From Chitinophaga filiformis (GTDB taxonomy: Bacteria > Bacteroidota > Bacteroidia > Chitinophagales > Chitinophagaceae), in the NCBI RefSeq assembly GCF_023100805.1, contig NZ_CP095855.1, positions 6,303,001 through 6,367,000 on the forward strand: a stretch of 64,000 nt of DNA, in the 5' to 3' direction. Shown here piece by piece: positions 37,065 to 45,983 of this stretch (positions are counted from its first letter, which is position 1; every line of letters starts with the position of its first letter). A program made the translations under genes and the position numbers. Under the pieces are notes generated by a model. That model worked only from the letters and a program-made list of their open reading frames with translations, was not told the origin of the DNA and did not search any database.

Positions 37065-37970
37065 ATGAAAGCGACACCGCCTCCTGTCATCTATAAAAGC
37101 ATCTCTGAGCTGATGAGAGCGATAAATATGCCGGAACCGCTGCATCCGCTGGTGGCCTTGGTAAACTATGATAAGCACAAAGGCGGCCCCAGCGAGGACG
37201 TGCATAGCTTCCTGATCAATTTTTATAAAATTACTTTTAAGAAGAATTTCAGAGGCCAGGTAAAATACGGGCAGGACTATTATGATTTTGAAGAAGGCGG
37301 ACTCGCCTTTTTAGCGCCTAACCAGCTGATAACGATGTCCAGGGATCAGAACTGCTATCAGGGTTATAACCTGTTCTTCCATGCCGATCTGATCCGGAAT
37401 TACCAGCTGGGAAAGAATATTCAGCAATATGGTTTCTTCTCATATGCGGTAAATGAGGCATTATTCCTTTCTGAAAAAGAGAAGAATATCATCGCCGGCT
37501 TGTTTGAGAACATTGCCGCCGAACTGGAGAACAATATAGATGCTTTCAGCCAGGACGTACTGGTTTCCCAGATCGAACTGCTGCTCAACTATAGCAATCG
37601 CTTTTACAACCGGCAATTCCTGACACGCAAGGCAATTCATCATGATGTGATCAGCCAGATGGATACTTACCTGTCAGCCCGCTTTGCGGACAAGCAGGGA
37701 GGCATACCAACCGTACAGGACGTGGCCACGCACCTTCAGCTATCGCCGAGATACCTGACAGATATGCTCAAGACCCTGACCGGGCAAAGCGCTCAGCAGC
37801 ATATACATGACCGCTTAATTGAAGAGGCGAAGGTGGTCTTAAGCACTACCCGGCTAACGGTTGCAGAAGTAGCATATCAACTGGGGTTTGAGCATCCACA
37901 GTCTTTTAATAAACTATTTAAGCGATACACTAATCTTTCTCCGACAGATTTCAGGAAGTCTTTTAACTGA
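37065..37970 (+). CDS. AraC-family transcriptional regulator
   Basis: A 301-residue regulator. The N-terminal sensor half is a cupin-like fold (~25-190). The C-terminal double helix-turn-helix includes TVQDVATHLQLSPRYLTDML and TVAEVAYQLGFEHPQSFNKLFKR. It precedes an NADPH:quinone-type oxidoreductase gene on the same strand with a 251-bp gap that contains a palindrome, which is its plausible target. The start is the first ATG of the frame after a divergent promoter region. Confidence 0.9.
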   Translation: MKATPPPVIYKSISELMRAINMPEPLHPLVALVNYDKHKGGPSEDVHSFLINFYKITFKKNFRGQVKYGQDYYDFEEGGLAFLAPNQLITMSRDQNCYQGYNLFFHADLIRNYQLGKNIQQYGFFSYAVNEALFLSEKEKNIIAGLFENIAAELENNIDAFSQDVLVSQIELLLNYSNRFYNRQFLTRKAIHHDVISQMDTYLSARFADKQGGIPTVQDVATHLQLSPRYLTDMLKTLTGQSAQQHIHDRLIEEAKVVLSTTRLTVAEVAYQLGFEHPQSFNKLFKRYTNLSPTDFRKSFN

Positions 37971-38047
37971 CCGCTAAAAACAGCGCTTGCGCTGTCATTG
38001 CAGGCAGTACAACACCTGTTTAAGTGGTCCGCTGAAGCAACTATAAC

Positions 38048-38072
38048 CAATATTCCCGCATCAGGAATATTG
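38048..38072. promoter_or_regulatory. palindrome upstream of the quinone oxidoreductase gene
   Basis: CAATATTCC (38048-38056) and GGAATATTG (38064-38072) form a perfect 9-bp inverted repeat with a 7-bp spacer. It lies between the AraC gene and the oxidoreductase gene it may control. It could equally be a weak terminator of the AraC gene, though no T tract follows. Confidence 0.4.
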
Positions 38073-38221
38073 ACCGGTATCCTCCATCCCTATACCTCGT
38101 ATATCTGATAAACTTTTTAAGGAAACGAATTGAGCACGGCACTTCATAGTGTCGCCTGTCAGGGCGCTACATGCCTGCATCTTTTCGATTTTAAAAACGA
38201 CAATATAAATAGCATAATAAA

Positions 38222-39265
38222 ATGAAACAGGTTGAAAACAATGTAGATAAGATTGAAAGTATTCCCATGATGAAGGCCGTCCGCCTGCACGAATTTGGTG
38301 GTCCTGAAGTATTACGTTACGAGGACGCGCCGCGTCCCGAACTGAAAGCGGGTGAAGTGCTCATTCGTGTGCACGCGGTAGGTATCAATCCGCCGGACTG
38401 GTACCTGCGCGAAGGATATAAGGACCTTCCCCCGGAATGGCAGCCGAAACTATCTATGCCGGTTATTCCAGGATCTGACGTATCGGGCGTAGTAGAAGCG
38501 GTAGCCCCCGATGTGCAGGGTTTTGCTGTTGGCGATGAAGTTTTTGGTATGATCCGCTTTCCCAGCTTTGGCGTAAGTGCTGCTTATGCTGAGTACGTAA
38601 CAGCACCCGCATCAGACCTGGCACATAAACCGGCCAACATCGGTCACGTGCAGGCCGCAGCAGTGCCAATGGCAGCACTCACAGCATGGCAGTTCCTGAT
38701 CGAACTGGGGCATGAGGTACAGAATCCGCTTCAGGCAGAGGCGCATCGCCCGGTACCGCTAAATGGTAAAAAGGTACTGGTCAATGGTGCTGCCGGAGGT
38801 GTAGGACACTTCGCACTGCAGCTGGCGAAATGGAAAGGAGCACATGTCATAGCCGTAGCCTCAGGCAAACATGAGTCATTCCTCCGTGGCATCGGTGCCG
38901 ACGAGTTCATCGACTACAAAAAGACTGCCCCGGAAGACGTGGTGCAGGATCTGGACCTCGTTGTCGACACCCTTGGCGGTCCTACCACCGGTCGTTTCCT
39001 ACGCACGCTCAAGTCGGGCGGCGCATTGTTCCCGGTGTTCCTGGGCTTCTCAGATGCGGAAGAGGCTGCGAAACGAGGCATCACAGTATCAATGACGCAG
39101 GTCCGCTCAGACGGTTCACAGCTCGAAGAACTCGGACGCTTGCTCAATGCAGGGATCATTCGCGTAGCCATTGATAGTACGTTCCCCCTTGCAGAGGCTC
39201 ATAAGGCACATGAACGTGCCGCCCGTGGGCATATACAGGGTAAGATCGTACTTACTGTGGCGTAG
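38222..39265 (+). CDS. NADPH:quinone oxidoreductase-like medium-chain dehydrogenase
   Basis: A 347-residue zinc-independent MDR-family enzyme. The GroES-like N-terminal domain (~16-150) includes VRLHEFGGPEVLRYEDAP and PGSDVSGVVEAVAPDV. The NADP-binding Rossmann fold has VNGAAGGVGHFALQLAKW (~184-201), the quinone-reductase form of the motif. The structural zinc cysteines are missing. The true start may be the internal ATG at residue 16 or 17 (MMKAVRLHEFG). A SnoaL-like gene follows 68 bp later. Enzymes of this group reduce quinones or reactive enones. Confidence 0.88.
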   Translation: MKQVENNVDKIESIPMMKAVRLHEFGGPEVLRYEDAPRPELKAGEVLIRVHAVGINPPDWYLREGYKDLPPEWQPKLSMPVIPGSDVSGVVEAVAPDVQGFAVGDEVFGMIRFPSFGVSAAYAEYVTAPASDLAHKPANIGHVQAAAVPMAALTAWQFLIELGHEVQNPLQAEAHRPVPLNGKKVLVNGAAGGVGHFALQLAKWKGAHVIAVASGKHESFLRGIGADEFIDYKKTAPEDVVQDLDLVVDTLGGPTTGRFLRTLKSGGALFPVFLGFSDAEEAAKRGITVSMTQVRSDGSQLEELGRLLNAGIIRVAIDSTFPLAEAHKAHERAARGHIQGKIVLTVA

Positions 39266-39333
39266 TCATAAAAGCGTCGAAGAGCGCGCCCCCTGGGCGT
39301 GTTCTTTCGTTAAACACCATTAATAAAGCAAAC

Positions 39334-39777
39334 ATGGACATCAAAGAATTAGCAGACAGGGTTTTACTCAAAGACCTGGTAGATAAGGTTTCCATTCTGG
39401 CAGATAAAAAGGATATACACGCCATGGCACAGCTATTTTCTGAAAATACATGGTCAGAGACTTTTGCCGGAGGCGTGTCAATCTTACAGCTGAATGGCAG
39501 AAAAGAGATGGAAGAAAAGCTGGAAGGTTTTCTTAAGAACTTCGAGACCGCTTACCATCTAAATGGTCAGCAGCAGGTAACTATCAATGGCGATATGGCC
39601 ACCGGAAAGGTTTACTGCCTGGTAGTACTGGTCAGCACAGAGAACGGAAAAAAAATACAGACCACCATCGGGGCTACTTACCAGGATGAATATGTCCGCG
39701 AGCATAATCGTTGGTTGATCGCTAAGAGAATAGGGAATTTTGAATGGCAGGAAAAGCGGGAATGCCCCGCTCCGTGA
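39334..39777 (+). CDS. SnoaL-like (NTF2-fold) protein
   Basis: A 147-residue single-domain protein with the NTF2-like cone fold: a helical N-terminus (ADRVLLKDLVDKVSILADKK) followed by a curved sheet ending in NRWLIAKRIGNFEWQ. Such proteins act as small-molecule enzymes or binding domains; no catalytic residue set is clear. It follows the oxidoreductase gene and probably shares its transcript. Confidence 0.78.
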   Translation: MDIKELADRVLLKDLVDKVSILADKKDIHAMAQLFSENTWSETFAGGVSILQLNGRKEMEEKLEGFLKNFETAYHLNGQQQVTINGDMATGKVYCLVVLVSTENGKKIQTTIGATYQDEYVREHNRWLIAKRIGNFEWQEKRECPAP

Positions 39778-39811
39778 GACATTTTTGTTAGGACATAATG
39801 CTCTTATAAAA

Positions 39812-39838
39812 GAGGCTGTATTACCAGAATACAGCCTC
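39812..39838 (-). terminator. rho-independent terminator of the third SusCD locus
   Basis: GAGGCTGTATT (39812-39822) pairs perfectly with AATACAGCCTC (39828-39838) around a 5-nt loop. On the minus strand the stem is followed by TTTTATAAG. It lies 10 bp past the TlpA-like gene and can also stop the convergent SnoaL transcript. Confidence 0.75.
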
Positions 39839-39848
39839 CAACCAACAA

Positions 39849-40958
39849 CTAATGGATCAACCTGGCTAATTCACTTTCCAGGGCCTCTCCTCTCAGGTTC
39901 TTACCCACTATCTTTCCCGAAGGATCAATCAGGAAGTTTTGAGGGATTGCCCGTATATTATACAGTTTAGCAGCTGCGTTATTCCAGTAACTCAGATCAG
40001 AAACCTGCGTCCAGGTCAACCCGTCATGTTGTATCGCCGCCAGCCAGGCATCTTTTTTACTTGCCTGGTCTAAGGATACACCGAGCACCGTGAAATTGCG
40101 GTCCTTATACTTCTCATATACCCTGACAACATTGGGGTTCTCCGCCCGGCAGGGCCCACACCACGATGCCCAGAAATCCAACAGCACATACTTCCCCCTG
40201 AAATCGGACAAACGGACCGGCTTTCCGTTCACATCATTTTCCGTAAAATCAGGCGCCATAGCTCCGATTGAAGTCGGACCAGTATCAAACAGTTCATTCC
40301 CCAGTTTCTTTCCTGCCTCAGTGTTCCTGACTTCGGGCAACAACTGTTTAAATAACTGCGCGGTTTGTGTAACAGGGAGCTCGCTTGCCAGCTCTAACAG
40401 CGTCTCAAGACTTATATACGACTCAGGATGGCGCAGGATGTAAGCATATTTCAAAGAATCACGCTGCTTCAACAGCTGCTTTGCCTTGTCATACAGCGTA
40501 AGCAGATATGCACTGTCAACCGGCTGCGTGGTAAGCGCTTTCCTGTAACGTTCGTCCAGCTGTGCAAAAAGCACATCGCCCGATGCCATTACCTCCTTGT
40601 AATAAGCAGCATTCTGCGTATTGATCTTCCCTCCCTTCACTATTGCCTGCTTTAGTGAGTTGGTTCCCTTAATACTGATCACGCCGGGTTCCAGGTAAAA
40701 AGTGATCGCATCCTGGCTTTCCCCGATCATAATACTTACCTTCTGCGGATCTGTGATCGGCCCCTTGAAGGTGAACCTGCCTCCCGATAACGCTGCAGAA
40801 TCCAATATCTGCTCGTTCGTCCAGCCCATCGAATAGATCAGGTATGCTTTTGCCGGCATTTGCACCTTGCTGAGCTGACCTTGTATCGTATAATGTTTTT
40901 GCGCAACTGCAGGACCTGCAAATAAAAGTCCCAGGCCCGCGATAATAATTTTTCTCAT
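39849..40958 (-). CDS. TlpA-like thiol-disulfide protein with DUF4369 domain
   Basis: A 369-residue exported protein (signal peptide 1-19, PAVAQ). The N-terminal ~110 residues look like DUF4369, a beta domain common in Bacteroidota. The C-terminal thioredoxin fold (~230-369) has the active site WCGPC (C267 and C270) in LLDFWASWCGPCRAENP. It is the last gene of the third SusCD locus, 3 bp after susD. The protein should reduce or isomerise disulfides in the periplasm. Its link to the transporter suggests a cysteine-containing or peptide-type substrate, which is inference. Confidence 0.9.
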   Translation of the reverse strand: MRKIIIAGLGLLFAGPAVAQKHYTIQGQLSKVQMPAKAYLIYSMGWTNEQILDSAALSGGRFTFKGPITDPQKVSIMIGESQDAITFYLEPGVISIKGTNSLKQAIVKGGKINTQNAAYYKEVMASGDVLFAQLDERYRKALTTQPVDSAYLLTLYDKAKQLLKQRDSLKYAYILRHPESYISLETLLELASELPVTQTAQLFKQLLPEVRNTEAGKKLGNELFDTGPTSIGAMAPDFTENDVNGKPVRLSDFRGKYVLLDFWASWCGPCRAENPNVVRVYEKYKDRNFTVLGVSLDQASKKDAWLAAIQHDGLTWTQVSDLSYWNNAAAKLYNIRAIPQNFLIDPSGKIVGKNLRGEALESELARLIH

Positions 40959-40961
40959 CGT

Positions 40962-42371
40962 TTAGTATCCGGAAGTTTGAGTAAGGTTAGGATTATAGGT
41001 AATTTCCGAAGGTGATATTGGCCAGAATTGCTTGTAGGCAGCCCATACACCATTCCCTTTTGAAGCAACTATGGCGGCTTCCAGCTTGCCCGTGCGCCTC
41101 AGGTCAAAAAAGCGGTTTCCCATTTCAGTGAAGAGCTCCACCCTGCGTTCCTGTGCAACAGCAGCCAACAGGTCTGTCTCATTGGAAGCAGTAGTATTTA
41201 GTAAGCCCGCTCGGCTCCTTATTACATTAATATCTTCCTGCGCCCCATTCAGGTGCTTTAACCATACCCTTGCCTCTGCTCTTACCAGGTAAATATCTGC
41301 CAGTCGCAGGATCATGGATCGTTCAGCGCCATTGGCCACTGATCTGTATTTGTTAGGGAAATAATAGGTAACGGCAGGCCTTACTCCCGTATAAGTTGTA
41401 GCCCTTACCCAGTTAGCATATCGTTCATCGTCAGGTTCAAAACTGTTCAGCATATCGGCAGTTAAGTGTATCTGTACACCGTAGGTAGTAACAGGGTCTT
41501 CGCTCACCGTAGCCGGCATAGATTTGTTATAGAGCTGATATTCCGCTGTTACTTCATCATTTATAGTAGCCAATGACCAGATGGTTTCCTGGCTGTTCTT
41601 CAAAAACACATCGGCGGTCGGTACCAGCTTGTAAGTAGCCTTATCTTCTATCACGGAATCTGCCATATCTGCCGCATGCTGCCAGTCGTTTGTAGCCAGG
41701 TACATCTTTGCCAGCAGCGCCTGCACTGCACGAAGATTCGGACGGGCCCTGTCTGAAGTAACTGCGCCATAACCGTTTTTATAGTCAGCTGACAACAAGG
41801 ATGCAGCCATCTTCAGGTCACTGATGATCTGCTGGTATACATCATGCTGTGGTGCACGCGACAGCTTATTGGTGATGTTAAAATCGGAATTCAGGGCCAA
41901 TGCCACATCTCCATACAAGTTGGTCAGACAATAGTAATTGAATGCCCGTAGAAAGTAACATTCACCTAACCACTGGTTTTTGAAATACAATCTGGCATTT
42001 GTAGCATTGATCCCTTCTATTGCCAGGTTCAATGCATAGATCTTGCTGTAGGCAGGCGACCAGAAATTCACAGTAGCGGGCGAAATAGCGTCTGCATAAC
42101 ACATCTTGATCTTATTGTTGGCCGATGTATTCGGCATGGTCAGTAATTCGTCTGCATACAGACTGGTAAGCTGCGGGAAGTCGCCGGGACCATCACCATT
42201 TAATGCCGCGAGAGAACCCGTTACAATGGCTGATATTGAATTGTCGGATACATATGCGTCTGAACCGGCAATTGTGCCTGCAGGCAGCTGACCATTATCC
42301 AGGTATTTTTTGCAACTGGCGAACAGCAGCGATAAGGCCAATAATTTTATGATGCTGATTTTCATTTTCAT
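40962..42371 (-). CDS. SusD/RagB family outer-membrane lipoprotein
   Basis: A 469-residue SusD-like lipoprotein, shorter than the other two in this window. The lipobox cysteine is C20 (LLFASCKKY). Signatures are WLGECYFLRAFNYYCLTNLYG in the TPR region and LRLADIYLVRAEARVW with QERRVELFTEMGNRFFDLRR near the end. It lies 15 bp after susC and 3 bp before the TlpA-like gene. It should bind the substrate of the adjacent SusC. Confidence 0.92.
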   Translation of the reverse strand: MKMKISIIKLLALSLLFASCKKYLDNGQLPAGTIAGSDAYVSDNSISAIVTGSLAALNGDGPGDFPQLTSLYADELLTMPNTSANNKIKMCYADAISPATVNFWSPAYSKIYALNLAIEGINATNARLYFKNQWLGECYFLRAFNYYCLTNLYGDVALALNSDFNITNKLSRAPQHDVYQQIISDLKMAASLLSADYKNGYGAVTSDRARPNLRAVQALLAKMYLATNDWQHAADMADSVIEDKATYKLVPTADVFLKNSQETIWSLATINDEVTAEYQLYNKSMPATVSEDPVTTYGVQIHLTADMLNSFEPDDERYANWVRATTYTGVRPAVTYYFPNKYRSVANGAERSMILRLADIYLVRAEARVWLKHLNGAQEDINVIRSRAGLLNTTASNETDLLAAVAQERRVELFTEMGNRFFDLRRTGKLEAAIVASKGNGVWAAYKQFWPISPSEITYNPNLTQTSGY

Positions 42372-42386
42372 CTCAATTAGTTAGTA

Positions 42387-45300
42387 TTAGAACGATACAT
42401 TTAATCCCGCTGTGATCACTCTCATGGGTGGTATTACCGACAGGCTCAGGTTTTCAGGATCAAGACCTCCAAGATTTGAAATCGTGAAGAGGTTCTGTGC
42501 CTGTACATATACTGAAAGGTCTTTCACATGTAATTTGGAGACTATCGCTTCGGTAAATCCATACCGGATGCTCACATTTTGTAACCTGGCATAGGTCGCG
42601 TCACTATAAGCACCGGTACTGTTTACAAACAATTGTGAAAAATTGATCAGGTTCATTAAACTGGCACTCATGCGCGGAATGTCAGTAACATCGCCGGGCT
42701 TTTGCCAGCGGTCCAGCCAGTAAGTAGGCCCGTTCAGCCCATAGAAGCCTACTGCAAATCCGTTCTGCGCCAGTCCATTCAGCGCCGTACGCTTGGTGAA
42801 AACAAAAGAAAAATCTAACGACAGATGTTTATAAGTAAACGTGTTCTCGATTCCTCCATAATACTTAGGCGCCAGATCAACAAACTCGGTTTTATCTTCA
42901 TCCGCCAATTCCATGACCTGGTAGTCCGCCTTTTCTCCTTTGGCGTTGACATAACTGAAATAGCCGGTTTCAGGATTTACACCGGCATAGTTGAACAGTT
43001 TAATACCGGTAACTGGTTTATCAAGCACATAGTTCATCCCCAGGTTCCGATACGTCGGCAGCTTCACCAGCTTACTGGCAGGAATAGAAATATTAAACCG
43101 CGTGGTCCAGTTAAAATCCTTTCTACGGATATTGTTCGTGCTCAGGCTCATCTCCCATCCGCTGGTACGGATCACTGCATCCGTGTTCACAGGAAAGGAA
43201 CCGAAGCCTGTTACTGTCGACAATGGTATATTGATCAATTGGTTCGAAGCTATATTGCGGTAATAGTTTCCTTCCACATGTACCCGGTCTTTAAAGAAGC
43301 CCAGTTCCAGTCCCACTTCCGTATTCCTGTTATGTTCCCAGCTCAGATTAGGGTTTGCCAGGCTGCCCGGATAAAGGGTCGTACTGCCGGCATAGGTACC
43401 CGATCCCGCCGTATATTTACTCAGATAGGCAAAGTCGCCTACGGCGTCTCCTCCTATAATACCTGTACTGGCACGGAGCTTTCCATAGCTCAGGAACGGC
43501 AGGTTGTATTTGATAAAGGATTCTTCACTGAAGATCCAGGCAGCGGCCACAGAACCGAAAGTGCCGAATTTTTTACCGGGCCCGAAACGGGTAGAGCCAT
43601 CCCTCCTTCCATTGAGGTTAATGATATATTTCTGGTCCCAGATAAATTTCATGATAGCATACATACCAATATCCCGGTAAGGCGTCTGGCGGTAGGAGCT
43701 TGTCACCAATGTAGCTACAGAAGGATTGCTGAGCAAAGCATCCGAAGCAAAGCCTGTACCTGAGATCTCATCGACAGTGCTGAGATTGTTATCCAGTTTG
43801 CCGCCCACCTTAAAGCTGAAATCCCCTTTCTGCCAGAAGTTATTGTTATACTCTGCATAAGGCTCAAGGGTTACATTCCGCGTTTGAAAATGATGGAAGC
43901 TGCTATATGTCTGGGCTGCAGCATCTACCTTTGTTGGCGCCATGGCGGTAGTAGGATATCCCATTAATTGCTGTCCGTTGATATTGCTGTAACCAAGGTT
44001 CACCCGTAATGCAACATGGTTGAAAGGCCGGTAGCTGAGGTTTGTGTTGCCGAGTAAATTGTTGGTTACATTACGATAGGTACGGTTGATGTCTGCCGCA
44101 ACTGCGCTGGCAGGATTTTCCCAGTTCACACTTCCATCGGGCAGAAAAGGAGGTGGTGCATTCGGTGGTGTCATTACTGCCAGCGCTGAAAAGTCTGTCG
44201 GCACCATCTTATTCACACTGGAAAGATAAGTGCCTGATATGGCATAACTGAATTTATTATCTTTTGTATTGGTATTGATGGAAAAATGCAGAGAACCATC
44301 CAGCATTGAACCTTTATGCAACTGGATGTTGCCGGTCTTGCGGATACTGCCGCTTACCATGTAACTGCTGGTTTGTGTACCGCCGCCATAACTAAGGTTC
44401 ACATTGGCTGTTTGTGCCATTTTACCCAACAGCTGCTTTTGATAGTCATTATCCCTGTCCAGCGGATACGTTCCGTTCAGATCCAGGTCGCCGTCACCCA
44501 CAGTGGCGCCATCATTTTTCAGGGCCTCCCGGCGCAGCATAAGGTATTGCGCTGTATTCATCGGCTTCACATGCTGCCCCAACATAGAAACGCCGTCATA
44601 TATATTCAGATTCAATGTAGGCGTTCCGGCTTTCGCTTTTTTCGTTGTGATAAGGATAACGCCATAAGCACCTTCTGCACCATACAACGAGGTCGCATCT
44701 GCATCTTTCAGTACACTGATACTCTCAATATCATTTGGGTTGATGTAATTCAGGCCATTACCTCCCTGCAAAAAGTTGCCGGTACCAAACAGCGTATTGG
44801 TTTCCATCGGCAGCTTCGCACCCGGATAGGTCACACCATCTACCACTACCAGCGGAGGCGGCGCCGTGGAGCTAAAGTTGGCCGCATTCCTCAGGCGGAG
44901 GGAAAAAGCGCCGCCGGGCTGGCCGGTCACCTGCTGAATGAATAAACCTGGTATCTTGCCCTGTAAGGCTTCCAACACATTGTTGACAGGGTTCTTCTGA
45001 ATATCTTTAGCCGTAATAGTGGTTACATCGCCTGTATTAAACCGTTTAGTCGTCGATCCATATGCAATGACCTGCACCTGGTCCAGATCTCCTACGTCCA
45101 CCCGTAAAACGACCTTCAATGGCCCCGCACCGCCACTTACAGGTACTTCGCGACTCACAAATCCCACGGAAGAAAACTGCAGGATGGCTTTCTCGTCGGG
45201 AATGACGATGGTAAAATTTCCTTTTTCATTGGTCAGGGTTACCCGCTGCAGATCTCCCTTCACCTTTACGGTAACACCCGGCAGGTAATTACTGTGCTCG

Positions 45301-45710
45301 TCTGTCACCAGACCTGTGACCACCCGGGGTGGCACAGGCTCAGTGATTGCAGGTTTAGCATGGATCAGGATAATATTGTTTTCAATGCTGTAGGTAAGCG
45401 GCTGATTTGCCAGGCATTTGCCAAGCGCTGCCGGCAGGTCAAGATCTTTCACATGAACTGTGACCGGTTTGCTGGAGCTTAGCATATCATCGGTATAAAA
45501 GAAGTCATATCCTGTCTGTTTCCTGATCTCCCTGAAGACCTGCGACAAGGGAGTCTTCTCCATATTAAGCGTGACCCTTTGTGCGTAGCCGGAGGCACTT
45601 GCCTGTACAATGCCGATTGTAGTAAGGATGAGTACGATCAATTTCATAATGCGCAAGGACATTAATGCGCAGGTTGTCCACCTGCCTGATTTTTCAGGAC
45701 AAAAATTCAT
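42387..45710 (-). CDS. SusC/RagA transporter with STN signalling domain
   Basis: A TonB-dependent receptor of 1107 residues from ATG 45710; the frame stays open a further 13 codons upstream (to 45749), but that start is less likely. A signal segment ends near SASGYAQ. The STN domain (~45-118) includes NMEKTPLSQVFREIRKQTGY and DLPAALGKCLANQPLTYS. A carboxypeptidase-regulatory-like domain follows (~130-210), then QVIAYGSTTK, the plug with SISVLKDADATSLYGAEGAYG, and the barrel ending TAGLNVSF. The STN domain marks it as the partner of the FecR encoded upstream at 45984. Confidence 0.93.
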   Translation of the reverse strand: MNFCPEKSGRWTTCALMSLRIMKLIVLILTTIGIVQASASGYAQRVTLNMEKTPLSQVFREIRKQTGYDFFYTDDMLSSSKPVTVHVKDLDLPAALGKCLANQPLTYSIENNIILIHAKPAITEPVPPRVVTGLVTDEHSNYLPGVTVKVKGDLQRVTLTNEKGNFTIVIPDEKAILQFSSVGFVSREVPVSGGAGPLKVVLRVDVGDLDQVQVIAYGSTTKRFNTGDVTTITAKDIQKNPVNNVLEALQGKIPGLFIQQVTGQPGGAFSLRLRNAANFSSTAPPPLVVVDGVTYPGAKLPMETNTLFGTGNFLQGGNGLNYINPNDIESISVLKDADATSLYGAEGAYGVILITTKKAKAGTPTLNLNIYDGVSMLGQHVKPMNTAQYLMLRREALKNDGATVGDGDLDLNGTYPLDRDNDYQKQLLGKMAQTANVNLSYGGGTQTSSYMVSGSIRKTGNIQLHKGSMLDGSLHFSINTNTKDNKFSYAISGTYLSSVNKMVPTDFSALAVMTPPNAPPPFLPDGSVNWENPASAVAADINRTYRNVTNNLLGNTNLSYRPFNHVALRVNLGYSNINGQQLMGYPTTAMAPTKVDAAAQTYSSFHHFQTRNVTLEPYAEYNNNFWQKGDFSFKVGGKLDNNLSTVDEISGTGFASDALLSNPSVATLVTSSYRQTPYRDIGMYAIMKFIWDQKYIINLNGRRDGSTRFGPGKKFGTFGSVAAAWIFSEESFIKYNLPFLSYGKLRASTGIIGGDAVGDFAYLSKYTAGSGTYAGSTTLYPGSLANPNLSWEHNRNTEVGLELGFFKDRVHVEGNYYRNIASNQLINIPLSTVTGFGSFPVNTDAVIRTSGWEMSLSTNNIRRKDFNWTTRFNISIPASKLVKLPTYRNLGMNYVLDKPVTGIKLFNYAGVNPETGYFSYVNAKGEKADYQVMELADEDKTEFVDLAPKYYGGIENTFTYKHLSLDFSFVFTKRTALNGLAQNGFAVGFYGLNGPTYWLDRWQKPGDVTDIPRMSASLMNLINFSQLFVNSTGAYSDATYARLQNVSIRYGFTEAIVSKLHVKDLSVYVQAQNLFTISNLGGLDPENLSLSVIPPMRVITAGLNVSF

Positions 45711-45840
45711 AATTTTGGTTGAGTTAATTCGCAAAGCAGCCTTGCCCACGAAGCGATGCCTGCAACGCGAATAAATTTTAATGAATAATGTTTAGTCTGG
45801 GACCGGCCACACCGGTATCAGCAGCTAAGCACAAATCCTT

Positions 45841-45868
45841 AACCGGAAGTGTTCCACCGCTTCCGGTT
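45841..45868 (-). promoter_or_regulatory. hairpin between fecR and susC (attenuator or terminator candidate)
   Basis: AACCGGAAG (45841-45849) pairs perfectly with CTTCCGGTT (45860-45868) around a 10-nt loop. It is in the fecR-susC gap, as is the 21075-21103 hairpin of the other locus, and has the same AACC/GGTT ends and nearly the same length. No long T tract follows on the minus strand. Confidence 0.5.
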
Positions 45869-45983
45869 ATTCATTTAATGCCATAGCCCTCCATAAAGGC
45901 GTAGGTGAATTATTGCATTATCGTCATAGTATTTAATGTGTTGGTTGATAAAATAATGTATGGTTGGTCCCTGAATTACGATC

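Noticed and set aside
37980..37995. terminator after the AraC gene (ACAGCGCTTGCGCTGT)
   Set aside because: The hairpin is short with a 4-nt loop and no T tract, so it was too weak to list.
42825..43763. 312-codon plus-strand frame inside the third susC gene
   Set aside because: It is a shadow of a strongly supported SusC gene on the other strand; no domain or start context supports it.
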